This document shows, piece by piece, positions 47,172 to 56,158 of a stretch of DNA of 64,000 nucleotides. Where the stretch lies: contig UQLR01000011.1 in NCBI GenBank assembly GCA_900541975.1, forward strand, positions 27,606 to 91,605. Reading direction: 5' to 3'. Source of the stretch: an uncultured Oscillospiraceae bacterium. GTDB lineage: Bacteria; Bacillota; Clostridia; Oscillospirales; Acutalibacteraceae. Position numbers and translations under genes: made by a program. Every line of letters starts with the position of its first letter. The first letter of the stretch is position 1. Under the pieces are notes generated by a model, which searched no databases, had not been told where the DNA came from, and saw nothing but the letters and a program-made list of their open reading frames with translations.

Positions 47172-48584
47172 TTAATCGATCAGCTCAACGAGTTTTTGTT
47201 CCGCCGCGGTGGCGTCCGCCTTGCCCCGGCTGTTTTTCATAACAAAGCCAAGCAGAGCCTTTAACGCTTTGGTTTTTCCGCTTTTATAGTCGCTTACTGC
47301 ACCCGGATTGCTTTCAATTGCCTGTCGGCACAGCTGTAAAAGCGCCTGTTCGTCTAAAACGCCCATGTCGCTTTCAGAAAGAAAGTCTGTTGCCTTTTTG
47401 CCTGTCTTCAGCATTTTGTCAAGGGTGGTTTTTGCAAGGTTCATACGGATTTTACCTTCGTCGAGCAGCCGAATCAGCCCGTTTAAATTTTCCGCTGAAA
47501 CGGCTACATCAAAGTTCTCTTTTGCGCTGTCATTTTCCAGGGTTCTGAAAATTTGGCCAATGATGAAATTTGCCGCCGTGCGAGGGTTTTTCGTACCGTG
47601 GATGGCCTGCTCAAAATACTCGGCGACTTTTCTGTATTTGGTCAGAAGCTGTGCGTCTGCCTTTGGAATCTGCAGTTGATCAATATAACGAGCCTGTTTT
47701 TCAAATGGAAGCTCCGGTAGTCGTTCTTTAAGAGCGTGAATCTCTTCGTCTGACACTTCAATCGTTACAAGGTCCGGTTCCCGGAAATAGCGATAGTCGT
47801 GTGCGTCTTCCTTACCGCGCATACTGGAAGTGGTGTCGGTTGCCTCGTCGTAACGGAGCGTTTCCTGCTCCACTTCCCCGCCGTTTTCAATCAGATCGAC
47901 CTGACGGGAATATTCGTACTCCATGGCCTTTGCCATAAAGGTAATGGAATTCATATTTTTGATTTCTGTTCTTGTACCGAATTTTTCGCTGCCCTGCGGA
48001 CGGACAGAAATATTTACGTCGCACCGCATGGATCCCTCCTGCATTTTGCAGTCGGATATACCAATATATTTCATGATCAATTGCAGCTTTTCCACGTATT
48101 CTTTGGCTTCTTCCACGCTGCGGATGTCGGGCTCGCTGACAATTTCGATCAAAGGTACGCCGCCGCGGTTGTAGTCTACGTAGGTATCTCCATGGCTGTG
48201 GACCAGTTTTCCGGCGTCTTCTTCAATATGGATTCTGGTCAGGCGGATTTTTCTGCCGTTTGAAAGCTCAACATAACCGTTTAGACAAAGCGGTTTGTCA
48301 TATTGGGAAATCTGATACGCTTTGGGCAGATCTGGGTAGCAGTAATTTTTTCTGTCCATTTTAGATATATTGGCAATTTGACAATGTGTTGCAAGCCCGG
48401 CCAGTATGGCATACCGGACCACCTGGCGGTTAAGCTTTGGCAGCGTGCCGGGAAGGCCAATGCAAACCGGACAGCAGTGGGTGTTGGGTTTGCCCCCAAA
48501 CTGTGTGGTGCAACCGCAGAAAATTTTGGTGTTTGTAGCAAGTTCAATGTGGGTTTCCAACCCTGCTACCATTTCGTACTTCAT
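47172..48584 (-). CDS. gatB: Asp-tRNA(Asn)/Glu-tRNA(Gln) amidotransferase subunit B
   Basis: tRNA-binding and kinase-like subunit of the GatCAB complex, 470 residues. It begins EMVAGLETHIELATNTKIFC and has the metal/active-site text CPVCIGLPGTLPKLN. The C terminus is the GatB/YqeY helical domain. It overlaps gatA by four bases. Confidence 0.96.
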   Translation of the reverse strand: MKYEMVAGLETHIELATNTKIFCGCTTQFGGKPNTHCCPVCIGLPGTLPKLNRQVVRYAILAGLATHCQIANISKMDRKNYCYPDLPKAYQISQYDKPLCLNGYVELSNGRKIRLTRIHIEEDAGKLVHSHGDTYVDYNRGGVPLIEIVSEPDIRSVEEAKEYVEKLQLIMKYIGISDCKMQEGSMRCDVNISVRPQGSEKFGTRTEIKNMNSITFMAKAMEYEYSRQVDLIENGGEVEQETLRYDEATDTTSSMRGKEDAHDYRYFREPDLVTIEVSDEEIHALKERLPELPFEKQARYIDQLQIPKADAQLLTKYRKVAEYFEQAIHGTKNPRTAANFIIGQIFRTLENDSAKENFDVAVSAENLNGLIRLLDEGKIRMNLAKTTLDKMLKTGKKATDFLSESDMGVLDEQALLQLCRQAIESNPGAVSDYKSGKTKALKALLGFVMKNSRGKADATAAEQKLVELID

Positions 48585-50053
48585 ATTTTTACCCCCATTT
48601 CTGCGGATTTAAAAACAGAATCGCGCGCAGCGTTTTCAAATTGCCATGCGGCGTTTAGAATTTTGCCTTCGCAAAAGCTGTTGCCAATCAGCTGCATACC
48701 AATGGGCATGCCCTTTGCATTGAAGCCGCAGGGAATAGATACAGCGGGAAGGCCAGCTATATTGACCGGAACAGTACAAATATCTGTAAGGTAGGTTTCA
48801 ATAGGGTCGCTTACCGCCTGCCCCGCCTGAAAGGCAGTCATGGGAACAGTGGGTGCAAGGATAACATCACAATTTACAAATGCATTTTGAAAGGCTTTTA
48901 CAATGGAGCCCCGCAGGCTTTGTGCTTTTTTATAATAAGCGTCGTAATAGCCGGCGCTTAATACGTAAGTACCCAGAAGAATTCTGCGCTGTACCTCTTT
49001 GCCAAAACCTTCGCTGCGTGTTTTGCAGACCATGTCGTTTATGTCAAGGTACTGCGGCGTTTTATAACCGTACCGAATACCGTCATAGCGGCCCAGGTTG
49101 GAAGAGGCCTCCGCACAGGCCAGAATATAATATACGGGAAGTGCGTATTTTAATGCGGGAAGGTCAAAATAGACAATCTGTGCGCCAAGCTCCTCGTAAA
49201 TCTTTGCCGCATTTTCAATGGATTGCCTCACATCGTCGCGCACACCGTCAAGATACTCTTTGGCAATGCCGATTTTCATACCCTTTAGGCTGTTTTGAAG
49301 CGTATCGAAAGTGTTTGCATCCCTTTTTCCCTGCGAGGTGGAGTCTTTTTCATCGTAAAGCGCAATCGCGTCATAAACCAAAGCGGCATCCTCAACGGTT
49401 GTAGCAATAGGTCCAATCTGGTCAAGGCTTGAGGCATATGCGATCAGCCCGTACCGAGATACCGCGCCATAGGTGGGTTTAAGCCCCACAATGCCGCAAA
49501 AGCTTGCAGGCTGTCGGATAGAACCGCCTGTGTCGGACCCAAGGCCGTATACGGCCAGATTGCCGCCCACGGCAGAGGCAACGCCGCCGGAGCTGCCGCC
49601 GGCCACATGTCCCGTATTATGGGGGTTGCGCGCGCCGCCAAAACAGGAGGTCTCACAGGAGGAACCCATGGCAAATTCATCCATATTGGTCTTTCCCAGC
49701 AAAACGGCATCGTGCTGTTGCAAAATTTCCCATACAGTTGCGTTGTATATAGGCGTATAACCGTTTAAAATTTTAGAGCAGCAGGTGGTTTCAATTCCTT
49801 TGGTGGATATATTGTCTTTCAGTGTCATGGGAATACCGGCAAGCGGAGAGATGGAAGTTCCCTGTGCAATCTTGCGGTCTACTTTCCTGGCTGTCTCAAG
49901 CGCTGCTTCGGGCGTTACGTTTACATAGGCGTTAAGTGTTCCGTTTAACTGGTCGATTTGCTGTAAGTATTGGTTTGTCAGCTCCTCGCAGGATATTTGT
50001 TTATTTTGGAGCAATTTACTGATATGGGCGATCCTACCCCGTATCTGGCTCAT
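48581..50053 (-). CDS. gatA: Asp-tRNA(Asn)/Glu-tRNA(Gln) amidotransferase subunit A
   Basis: Amidase-signature subunit that releases ammonia from glutamine, 490 residues. The Ser-cisSer-Lys triad is visible: Lys in MTLKDNIS, cis-Ser in GGSSGGVASAV, and the nucleophile in GSDTGGSIRQPA. TYGAVSRYGLIAYASSLDQIG is a GatA hallmark. Confidence 0.96.
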   Translation of the reverse strand: MSQIRGRIAHISKLLQNKQISCEELTNQYLQQIDQLNGTLNAYVNVTPEAALETARKVDRKIAQGTSISPLAGIPMTLKDNISTKGIETTCCSKILNGYTPIYNATVWEILQQHDAVLLGKTNMDEFAMGSSCETSCFGGARNPHNTGHVAGGSSGGVASAVGGNLAVYGLGSDTGGSIRQPASFCGIVGLKPTYGAVSRYGLIAYASSLDQIGPIATTVEDAALVYDAIALYDEKDSTSQGKRDANTFDTLQNSLKGMKIGIAKEYLDGVRDDVRQSIENAAKIYEELGAQIVYFDLPALKYALPVYYILACAEASSNLGRYDGIRYGYKTPQYLDINDMVCKTRSEGFGKEVQRRILLGTYVLSAGYYDAYYKKAQSLRGSIVKAFQNAFVNCDVILAPTVPMTAFQAGQAVSDPIETYLTDICTVPVNIAGLPAVSIPCGFNAKGMPIGMQLIGNSFCEGKILNAAWQFENAARDSVFKSAEMGVKI

Positions 50054-50084
50054 TCGTACCAGTCCTTTCCTTTGTGAAAATACG

Positions 50085-50366
50085 TTAAAGCATACGTTTT
50101 TTTATAAGAAAATGTCCGTCTTCGCGGTCGTTTGCGTTGGATAAAATTTGCTCGCGGTCGTAAGAAGGAACCACGACGTCTTCCCTGAATACATTGGAAA
50201 GATGGTTGATATTGTCAAATTCTTCCCCTGGCTCAAAAGCATTGTTGATGGTGTCTGCAAAAGTAATGATGTCCGCCATATCTTTTGTCAGCGCGTCAAG
50301 CTCCTCTTCTTTAATTGAAAGCTTTGCAAGGCGCGCAATCTGTAAAACGTCTTCATGTGTAACCAT
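50085..50366 (-). CDS. gatC: Asp-tRNA(Asn)/Glu-tRNA(Gln) amidotransferase subunit C
   Basis: A 93-residue stabilising subunit of the same complex. Family text: VLQIARLAKLSIKEEELD and the C-terminal VFREDVVVPSYDREQIL. First of the three gat genes, 62 bases after aspS. Confidence 0.93.
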   Translation of the reverse strand: MVTHEDVLQIARLAKLSIKEEELDALTKDMADIITFADTINNAFEPGEEFDNINHLSNVFREDVVVPSYDREQILSNANDREDGHFLIKKRML

Positions 50367-50397
50367 TGCTGCTCCTACCTTTCGTAAGGGTATTTAG

Positions 50398-50427
50398 AAA
50401 AGCGGCGGCATCAGGCCCGCCGCTTTT
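50398..50427 (-). terminator. Hairpin between aspS and gatC
   Basis: An 8-bp GC stem (50401-50408 with 50417-50424) with flanking A and T runs, terminator-like on both strands. There is no room for a promoter between it and gatC, so it probably attenuates read-through from aspS rather than ending the unit. Confidence 0.75.
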
Positions 50428-50428
50428 T

Positions 50429-52177
50429 TTATCTTAATTTAATGTGAACTTCACGCAGCTGCTGTTCGCTTACCTCGTTTGGAGCGCCCAGCAATACGTC
50501 TTGCGCGTTGCTGTTCATGGGGAAGGCAATAACCTCCCGTATATTTTCTTCGCCAGTCAGGAGCATAAGCATCCTGTCGATACCGGGGGCCATACCCGCA
50601 TGCGGCGGCGCGCCGTACTGAAATGCGTTATAAAGCGATGTAAACTTGTCTGCAAGCGTTTCCTGTGTGTAGCCTGCAAGCGCAAAGGCACGGATCATAA
50701 TATCCAGATCATGGTTGCGCACGGCCCCGGATGAAAGCTCCACACCGTTGCACACAATGTCGTACTGATAAGCAAGAATTTCGGTTGGATCCTGCTTTGA
50801 GAGTGCGTCCATCCCGCCCTGGGGCATGGAAAACGGGTTATGCGTAAAGACAATTGCGCCTGTTTCCTCATCGTGTGCATACATGGGAAAATCAACGATA
50901 AAACAAAACTTATAGCAGCTTTCATCAATCAGGCCCAGTCGTTTGGCGACCTCGGTACGGATCTGCCCTGCAAGCTTTGGCGCTTCTTCCTTACTGTCTG
51001 CAATAAAGTAGATTACATCGCCGGCTTTAGACTGATTTAATGCAAGCAGCTTTTCCCGGTCACCTTCTTTTAAAAATTTGTCAATCGGCCCATCAAAAGT
51101 CATATCGTCCCGAACCTTCACATACCCCAGACCCTTCATGCCGATAGACAGCGCAAATTCCTCCATTTTTTTAAACCAGGTTTTGGATTGTGCGGCTGCA
51201 TCGGGCACATTTATGCAACGCACGGTCTTCTGTCTGAACGGGGCGAAATCTGTTTGTATAAACAGGTCGCTTATGTCTTTGATTTCCAAAGGGTTGCGCA
51301 GATCCGGTTTATCTGTGCCATACTTTATCATAGCTTCTTTATAGGGAATGCGTGGGAACGGCGGCTCGGACACAGCTTTATCTGAAAATTTGCAAAAGGT
51401 TTGATACAACACCTGCTGCGCGACGTCAAAGACATCTTCTTGTGTGGCAAACGCCATTTCAAAATCAAGTTGGTAAAACTCCCCAGGGGAGCGATCTGCC
51501 CTTGCGTCTTCATCGCGAAAACAGGGGGCAATCTGAAAATATTTGTCAAAGCCGGAAACCATTAAAAGCTGTTTAAAAATTTGCGGAGCCTGTGGCAACG
51601 CATAAAATTTTCCCTTGTGTTTGCGGCTGGGGATCAGATAGTCCCGCGCGCCTTCCGGTGAGCTTGCCGAAAGGATGGGCGTATTAATTTCGGTAAACCC
51701 AAGGTTATACATGCACTCCCTTAAAAACGCAATGACCTGGGAGCGCAGCAAAATATGGTTGTGAACCTTTTGATTGCGCAGATCCAGAAAACGGTATTTT
51801 AGGCGTACGTCCTCTTTGGTTTCTGTAGAAGCAGACACCTCAAACGGAAGATTTGCCTTGCATTTGCCTAAAACGGTAAGGGTGTCTGCTGCAATTTCCA
51901 CGGTGCCCGTAGCAATTTTCGGGTTATAGGTTTCTTCATCCCTTTTGAGAACCTTGCCGCTTACTGTAACGGTGCATTCGCGGTTTACATCATTTAAAAG
52001 CGCTGCATTGTGTACTACAACCTGTACCACGCCATACTGGTCGCGCACATCCAGAAACATAACCCCGCCATGGTCGCGGATGTTTTCAACCCAGCCTGCA
52101 ACCCGGACGTCTTTTCCAATGTCGCTCTCTCTTAAATCTCCGCAAAGATACGTGCGGTATTCGTTTGGTTTGATCAT
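50429..52177 (-). CDS. aspS: Aspartyl-tRNA synthetase
   Basis: A class II synthetase of bacterial type, 582 residues: N-terminal OB-fold (about 1-110), catalytic core with motif 2 FRDEDARADRSPGEFYQLD, the inserted GAD domain (about 290-400), and motif 3 near GMAPGIDRMLML. Motif 2 reads SPGEFYQLD rather than the common QPEFTQID, a variant found in several bacterial groups. With gatCAB directly downstream, this enzyme may be non-discriminating and charge tRNA(Asn) with Asp for transamidation. A strong promoter lies at 52228. Confidence 0.96.
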   Translation of the reverse strand: MIKPNEYRTYLCGDLRESDIGKDVRVAGWVENIRDHGGVMFLDVRDQYGVVQVVVHNAALLNDVNRECTVTVSGKVLKRDEETYNPKIATGTVEIAADTLTVLGKCKANLPFEVSASTETKEDVRLKYRFLDLRNQKVHNHILLRSQVIAFLRECMYNLGFTEINTPILSASSPEGARDYLIPSRKHKGKFYALPQAPQIFKQLLMVSGFDKYFQIAPCFRDEDARADRSPGEFYQLDFEMAFATQEDVFDVAQQVLYQTFCKFSDKAVSEPPFPRIPYKEAMIKYGTDKPDLRNPLEIKDISDLFIQTDFAPFRQKTVRCINVPDAAAQSKTWFKKMEEFALSIGMKGLGYVKVRDDMTFDGPIDKFLKEGDREKLLALNQSKAGDVIYFIADSKEEAPKLAGQIRTEVAKRLGLIDESCYKFCFIVDFPMYAHDEETGAIVFTHNPFSMPQGGMDALSKQDPTEILAYQYDIVCNGVELSSGAVRNHDLDIMIRAFALAGYTQETLADKFTSLYNAFQYGAPPHAGMAPGIDRMLMLLTGEENIREVIAFPMNSNAQDVLLGAPNEVSEQQLREVHIKLR

Positions 52178-52227
52178 ACTATTATAAATCCTTTCAGATG
52201 TAATTTTATTTGCGCATTTGTTCTGCT

Positions 52228-52256
52228 ATTATACCATTAATTTCCGGAGCTTTCAA
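52228..52256 (-). promoter_or_regulatory. Promoter of aspS-gatCAB
   Basis: On the minus strand, TTGAAA (52251-52256), 17-base spacer and TATAAT (52228-52233). I saw no T-box leader: only about 45 bases separate the promoter from the start codon. Confidence 0.8.
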
Positions 52257-52367
52257 TATTTTTGCCGGATTTTAACCGTACATTCGCATAAACGCCGGCA
52301 AAAAGAAAAACGCCGAAAAAATGCGCGGTGAATTCTCTGCAAATTTAACGGGATTTACGTACAAGCC

Positions 52368-52396
52368 TTTCAAAGTTTGGGGGAGTGTAGTATAAT
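52368..52396 (+). promoter_or_regulatory. Possible promoter of the LUD gene
   Basis: TATAAT at 52391-52396 with a weak TTTCAA at 52368-52373, 17-base spacer. Confidence 0.5.
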
Positions 52397-52427
52397 AAAC
52401 TTACAAAAAAATGGTGGAGGTCTTATA

Positions 52428-53102
52428 ATGCAGGAAAGCAAGCGGGAAATAATAGAAAAAAGAATTGCAAGAACCATGGAAAATTTAAAGAAAAACAATA
52501 TGGACGCTTATTATTGCAAAACCAGCAGAGAAGTGTGTGAACTTGTGGAATCCCTGCTGCCAAAGGGGTGTACTGTCAGCAGCGGCGGTTCTGTTACTTT
52601 AAAGGAAACAGGAGTGCTTGACAGGATTCAAAACGGAGAATACCGTTACCTTGACAGAAGCAGGCCCGGCATGACCCGGGAAGAGGTAGAGCAGGTTTAC
52701 AGGGAAACCTACACATGTGACGCTTATCTGTGCAGCGCAAACGCAATTACGGAAAGCGGTCTTTTATATAACGTAGATGGAAATTCCAACAGGGTGTCGG
52801 CTATATTATATGGTCCCAAAAGCGTTATTATGGTTGTTGGCTATAATAAAATTGTCAGAACACTGGAAGATGCTGTCGCGCGCGTAAAAACGACAGCGGC
52901 GCCGGCAAACACAATGAAGCTTTCTATGGATACACCCTGCAGTAAAACGGGGGAATGTGCTTCCTTTCGTATGCAGAATCCTTCCATGTGTGACGGATGT
53001 CAGACAGACGCCAGGATTTGCTGTAATTTCGTTGTAAGTGCACGGCAGCGCCACAAAGGGAGAATAAAGATCATTCTTGTTGGAGAATGTCTGGGTTTTT
53101 GA
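52428..53102 (+). CDS. LUD domain protein (lactate-utilisation type)
   Basis: A 224-residue protein of the DUF162/LUD family, which includes LutC. The fold text is LPKGCTVSSGGSVTLKETG, DAYLCSANAITESGLL and the loop RVSAILYGPKSVIMVVG. It ends with a Cys cluster (TPCSKTGEC, then CDGC and RICC), a feature of a clostridial LUD branch, here with a short insertion after the second Cys. Function of this branch is unknown; a metal or Fe-S site is plausible. ATG 52428 has GGTGGAGG upstream. Stands alone. Confidence 0.85.
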   Translation: MQESKREIIEKRIARTMENLKKNNMDAYYCKTSREVCELVESLLPKGCTVSSGGSVTLKETGVLDRIQNGEYRYLDRSRPGMTREEVEQVYRETYTCDAYLCSANAITESGLLYNVDGNSNRVSAILYGPKSVIMVVGYNKIVRTLEDAVARVKTTAAPANTMKLSMDTPCSKTGECASFRMQNPSMCDGCQTDARICCNFVVSARQRHKGRIKIILVGECLGF

Positions 53103-53196
53103 TTTGGCCTGGGGCGCTGTGCAGCGGGTTTGTGTGGGAAAAAAACGGAAACCGGCGCGAAAAAAGTGCGCGGCGCAGGACCGCACACTTATGTAA

Positions 53197-53237
53197 ACCG
53201 AACACGAAAAGCAGGCTTTCTGTTTTTCGTGTTCGGT
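53197..53237. terminator. Bidirectional hairpin, LUD / Asn-Gln gene
   Basis: A perfect 14-bp stem (53197-53210 with 53224-53237), with an inner CAG/CTG stem. It lies between two convergent genes and can end both. Confidence 0.85.
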
Positions 53238-53253
53238 ATGCGATATATAAGGA

Positions 53254-53439
53254 TTAGAAGTTGAAATTTTTGTTTTGGTTGTTGTTTTTGTTTTGGTTGT
53301 TATTCTGGTTGTTGTTCTGGTTGTTGTTCTGATTGTTGTTCTGATTGTTGTTCTGGTTGTTGTTCTGGTTGTTGTTCTGGTTGTTGTTCTGGTTGTTGTT
53401 CTGGTTTCTATTTTGATTGTTGAACCTGTTGTTCTCCAT
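53254..53439 (-). CDS. Asn/Gln-repeat mini-protein
   Basis: A 61-residue protein with start MENNRFNNQNRNQNNN, nine tandem QNNN units and the end QNKNFNF. It is about 70% Asn. There is no signal peptide, Cys or hydrophobic segment. A GGGGGTG box sits 9 bases before ATG 53439 and the gene has a hairpin behind it, so it looks genuine. An in-frame GTG at 53448 has no room for a ribosome site. gamma-type spore proteins are also Asn/Gln-rich, but this lacks their protease-site repeats. Function unknown; a spore or coat role is a guess. Confidence 0.65.
   Translation of the reverse strand: MENNRFNNQNRNQNNNQNNNQNNNQNNNQNNNQNNNQNNNQNNNQNNNQNKNNNQNKNFNF
53297..53404 (-). repeat. 12-bp coding tandem repeat
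   Basis: About nine copies of a 12-bp unit (plus-strand TTGTTGTTCTGG, occasionally CTGATT) in frame with the protein at 53254-53439, each encoding QNNN. Copy number is likely to vary among strains. Confidence 0.85.
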
Positions 53440-53516
53440 TTTGCTCACCCCCTTTACGCATAATAGTATTTGTAAACTTTATTTTTTTATTCTTCTATAA
53501 AAGCAGAGAGATATAT

Positions 53517-54878
53517 ATGAATTTTTATTTACCACAAATTTTTTTGCAAAGAATGCGCCAGTTGTTACAGGATGATGAATATAAGGCGTATCTTTCCCTG
53601 CTTACCCGGCCATATTTTAAAGGGGTGCGGATAAATACGCTGAAGTACAGCGCTGACAAGGCGCGGGCGCTGTTTGATTTTGCGCTGCAGCCTTCGCCTT
53701 TTTGCTGCAACGGCTATTATATACCGTATCAAGCGCAGGCGCTTGGAAAAACAGCCATGCACCATGCAGGCGCTTTTTATGTACAAGAGCCGTCTGCAAC
53801 AAGCGCTGTAACGGTGCTTGCTCCTGAAAAGGGCGATAAAGTGTTGGATCTTTGCGCTGCGCCTGGTGGAAAATCTACGCAAATCGGCGCACAGCTTGCT
53901 GGAAGCGGCCTTTTGTGGTCGAATGAGGTTGTAAAAAACAGAACCGGCGCATTGCTTTCTAATATTGAACGTATGGGGATCCGAAATGCAGTGGTGTCCT
54001 GTTGCCATCCACAGCAATTGTGCGACAGTCTGGCAGGCTTTTTTGACAAGGTGCTTGTGGATGCGCCCTGTTCAGGCGAAGGAATGTTTAGAAAGGATGA
54101 GCAGGCGCGTTTGCAATGGAGTGAAACGTACGTACGGGCCTGCGCCGAAAGACAGCTTTCCATTTTACAAAGCGCTGCTAAGGCGGTTAAGGCAGGCGGT
54201 GTTTTGGTATATTCTACCTGCACGTTTTCTGCAGAAGAAAACGAGGGCGTGCTTGAAAAATTTTTACAACGAGAAAATACGTTTGTTCTGGAGGATGCAA
54301 ACGTTCCGTTTGGGCGTCCGGCAATGGAAAAGGCGCGGCGTATCTTTCCTATGGATGGTGGAGAAGGGCATTTTGTAGCCAGGCTTCGCAAGCAACCGGG
54401 CAGCGAAGGAGGCTGTGCGGCAACGCCCTGTTTATATTCTGACCCGTTTACCGGGAAAAATAAGCCGCTGCGGGCATTGGCAGAAGAACTGTACGACAGT
54501 ATTTTCCAATACCGCATTTTTGGCAGCCGGTTTGCGATGGAAGGGGATCGAATATTGCTTTTGCCCAAAGATCTGCCACAATTGCATGGATTACATGTGT
54601 TGCGTGCGGGTGTGTTGCTGGGGCAAGTGCGAAAAAACCGTATAGAGCCGGCGCACGGCGCATTTATGGCGGCGACGCCTGGGGCGGTGGCTCTGGAAAT
54701 ACCGCTTTGCGCAAAAAGCGATATGGCCGCGCGCTTTTTGCGGGGAGAGGAAATCCCTTGTGAAAAAGGGCAGAAGGGGTACGCGGCGGTAAGCGTTGAC
54801 GGCGTAATAACGGGATTTGGGAAATGTGTAAACGGTATACTTAAAAACAAATATCCCAAAGGACTTCGGAATATTTGA
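53517..54878 (+). CDS. rRNA (cytosine-5-)-methyltransferase, RsmF/NSUN type
   Basis: A 453-residue RNA m5C methyltransferase. The SAM motif is VLDLCAAPGGKSTQIG, the motif IV Cys is in VDAPCSGEGMFRKDE, and the catalytic Cys is in YSTCTFSAEENE. The C-terminal 150 residues form an RsmF-like RNA-binding extension. The exact target (16S rRNA position) is not determinable here. It is followed closely by rsmA, another 16S enzyme. Confidence 0.9.
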   Translation: MNFYLPQIFLQRMRQLLQDDEYKAYLSLLTRPYFKGVRINTLKYSADKARALFDFALQPSPFCCNGYYIPYQAQALGKTAMHHAGAFYVQEPSATSAVTVLAPEKGDKVLDLCAAPGGKSTQIGAQLAGSGLLWSNEVVKNRTGALLSNIERMGIRNAVVSCCHPQQLCDSLAGFFDKVLVDAPCSGEGMFRKDEQARLQWSETYVRACAERQLSILQSAAKAVKAGGVLVYSTCTFSAEENEGVLEKFLQRENTFVLEDANVPFGRPAMEKARRIFPMDGGEGHFVARLRKQPGSEGGCAATPCLYSDPFTGKNKPLRALAEELYDSIFQYRIFGSRFAMEGDRILLLPKDLPQLHGLHVLRAGVLLGQVRKNRIEPAHGAFMAATPGAVALEIPLCAKSDMAARFLRGEEIPCEKGQKGYAAVSVDGVITGFGKCVNGILKNKYPKGLRNI

Positions 54879-54903
54879 AAATAAAAGGAGAAAAGATAGA
54901 AAA

Positions 54904-55791
54904 GTGATGAAACAGCTTACCAATATTGCAACGATCCGCAGTATTTTAAACAGATATGGTTTTACCTTTTCAAAAGCTCTGGGACAAAACTTTTTGATCA
55001 ATCCCTCCGTGTGTCCGCGCATGGCGCGGGAAAGCGGCGCAGGGAAAGGCGTAGGTGTGCTTGAGATCGGCCCGGGGCTTGGGGTGCTTACCTGCGAGCT
55101 TGCAAAACTTGCCGAAAAAGTGGTCGCCATAGAGCTTGATGCAAGGCTTTTGCCTGTTTTGGATGAGACGCTTGGCGCCTTTGACCATGTGAAGGTGGTT
55201 CAGGGCGACGTTTTGAAGCTCGATCTGAACAAGCTGATAGAACGGGAATTTGCAGGCATGCAGGTTTGTGTCTGTGCAAATCTGCCGTATTATATTACTT
55301 CTCCGGTTATTATGAAGCTTCTGGAAGAGCAAACCCGTGCCGCGGCTATTACGGTTATGGTACAGAAAGAGGCGGCCCAGCGGATCTGCGCGCCTGCCGG
55401 TACAAGACAATGCGGTGCGGTAACAATCGCCGTGCGTTATTACTGTGAGCCGCAAATGCTCTTTGAGGTATCTGCAGGCAGCTTTCTGCCTGCTCCAAAG
55501 GTGGATTCTGCTGTGATTCAGCTTAAGCCGTATAAAAATCCGCCATGGCAGACAGAAGACACGGCGCTTTTTTTTCGGGTGGTTAAAAGCGCGTTTGCAC
55601 AGCGAAGAAAAACGCTTTTAAACGCATTGGCTTCCGGATTGGCGCTGGATAAGGAAGAGATTTGTACAGTGCTTAAAGCTGCCATGGTTGGGCATAGTCT
55701 CCGTGCAGAGCAGCTTTCCATGGAGCAATTTGCGTCGGTTACCAATACGCTATACGGTTATTTACAGGAAAAGGAAGGGTATATGTTATGA
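54904..55791 (+). CDS. rsmA: 16S rRNA dimethyladenosine transferase
   Basis: KsgA family, dimethylates the 3'-end adenines of 16S rRNA in subunit assembly; 295 residues. Motifs: FSKALGQNFLIN, SAM loop EIGPGLGVLTCELA, catalytic NLPYYITSPVI. The start is uncertain: GTG 54904 or ATG 54907, both 13-16 bases from AAAAGGAG. The stop overlaps the start of the next small gene (ATGA). Confidence 0.95.
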   Translation: MMKQLTNIATIRSILNRYGFTFSKALGQNFLINPSVCPRMARESGAGKGVGVLEIGPGLGVLTCELAKLAEKVVAIELDARLLPVLDETLGAFDHVKVVQGDVLKLDLNKLIEREFAGMQVCVCANLPYYITSPVIMKLLEEQTRAAAITVMVQKEAAQRICAPAGTRQCGAVTIAVRYYCEPQMLFEVSAGSFLPAPKVDSAVIQLKPYKNPPWQTEDTALFFRVVKSAFAQRRKTLLNALASGLALDKEEICTVLKAAMVGHSLRAEQLSMEQFASVTNTLYGYLQEKEGYML

Positions 55792-55964
55792 GTTTGCCAA
55801 AGCTTTCGGGAATTATTTTATCTGTTTCTGTGGTGCTGTTATTGCTTTCTTTTGCATCTTATCTGTTTTGGGACGGTACGGTAAGAACGGCGCTTGCCAT
55901 GTTTTCCGCTCTTACCGGTTTTTTGGGTTTTGCAATTGCGTGCAGAGCCTATGATGAAAAATAA
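55788..55964 (+). CDS. 58-residue two-span membrane protein
   Basis: Starts MSLPKLSGIILSVSVV at ATG 55788, overlapping the rsmA stop in an ATGA, and ends AIACRAYDEK. Two hydrophobic spans (about residues 5-28 and 34-53) are separated by WDGTVRTA. The overlap, the AAGGAAGGG six bases upstream and the clean stop suggest a real coupled gene. No known family recognised. Confidence 0.6.
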   Translation: MSLPKLSGIILSVSVVLLLLSFASYLFWDGTVRTALAMFSALTGFLGFAIACRAYDEK

Positions 55965-56101
55965 GAATAGATATCGTCGTTACATCCCGGGCGCAGCGTT
56001 TTGTAAAGCAGCGTGAGATGTTCGTATTTAAAGAAAATAACATGCTTTCTGTCTGCATCGCATCTGTTTAAAAGCGTAAGAAGGGGCGGGACAGATATGC
56101 A

Positions 56102-56133
56102 AAAAGGGCAGCCGTTTTTTCGGCTGCCCTTTT
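56102..56133. terminator. Bidirectional terminator, rsmA unit / NlpC gene
   Basis: A perfect 13-bp stem (56102-56114 with 56121-56133) with a T6 loop, A-rich on the left and T-rich on the right, between convergent units. Confidence 0.92.
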
Positions 56134-56158
56134 GTCTGCTTATAATAGCTTGTCCTGA

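Noticed and set aside
52178..52427. T-box or other riboswitch before aspS or the LUD gene
   Set aside because: The leader is too short for aspS, and no conserved T-box, stem I or antiterminator is visible; only a loose 10-bp hairpin at 52259-52304 is present.
53297..53404. Tandem repeat as possible CRISPR array
   Set aside because: The 12-bp units have no spacers and encode a regular peptide in frame.
53275..53463. A Val/Leu-only reading on the plus strand
   Set aside because: It is the antisense shadow of the Asn/Gln-coding tandem repeat.
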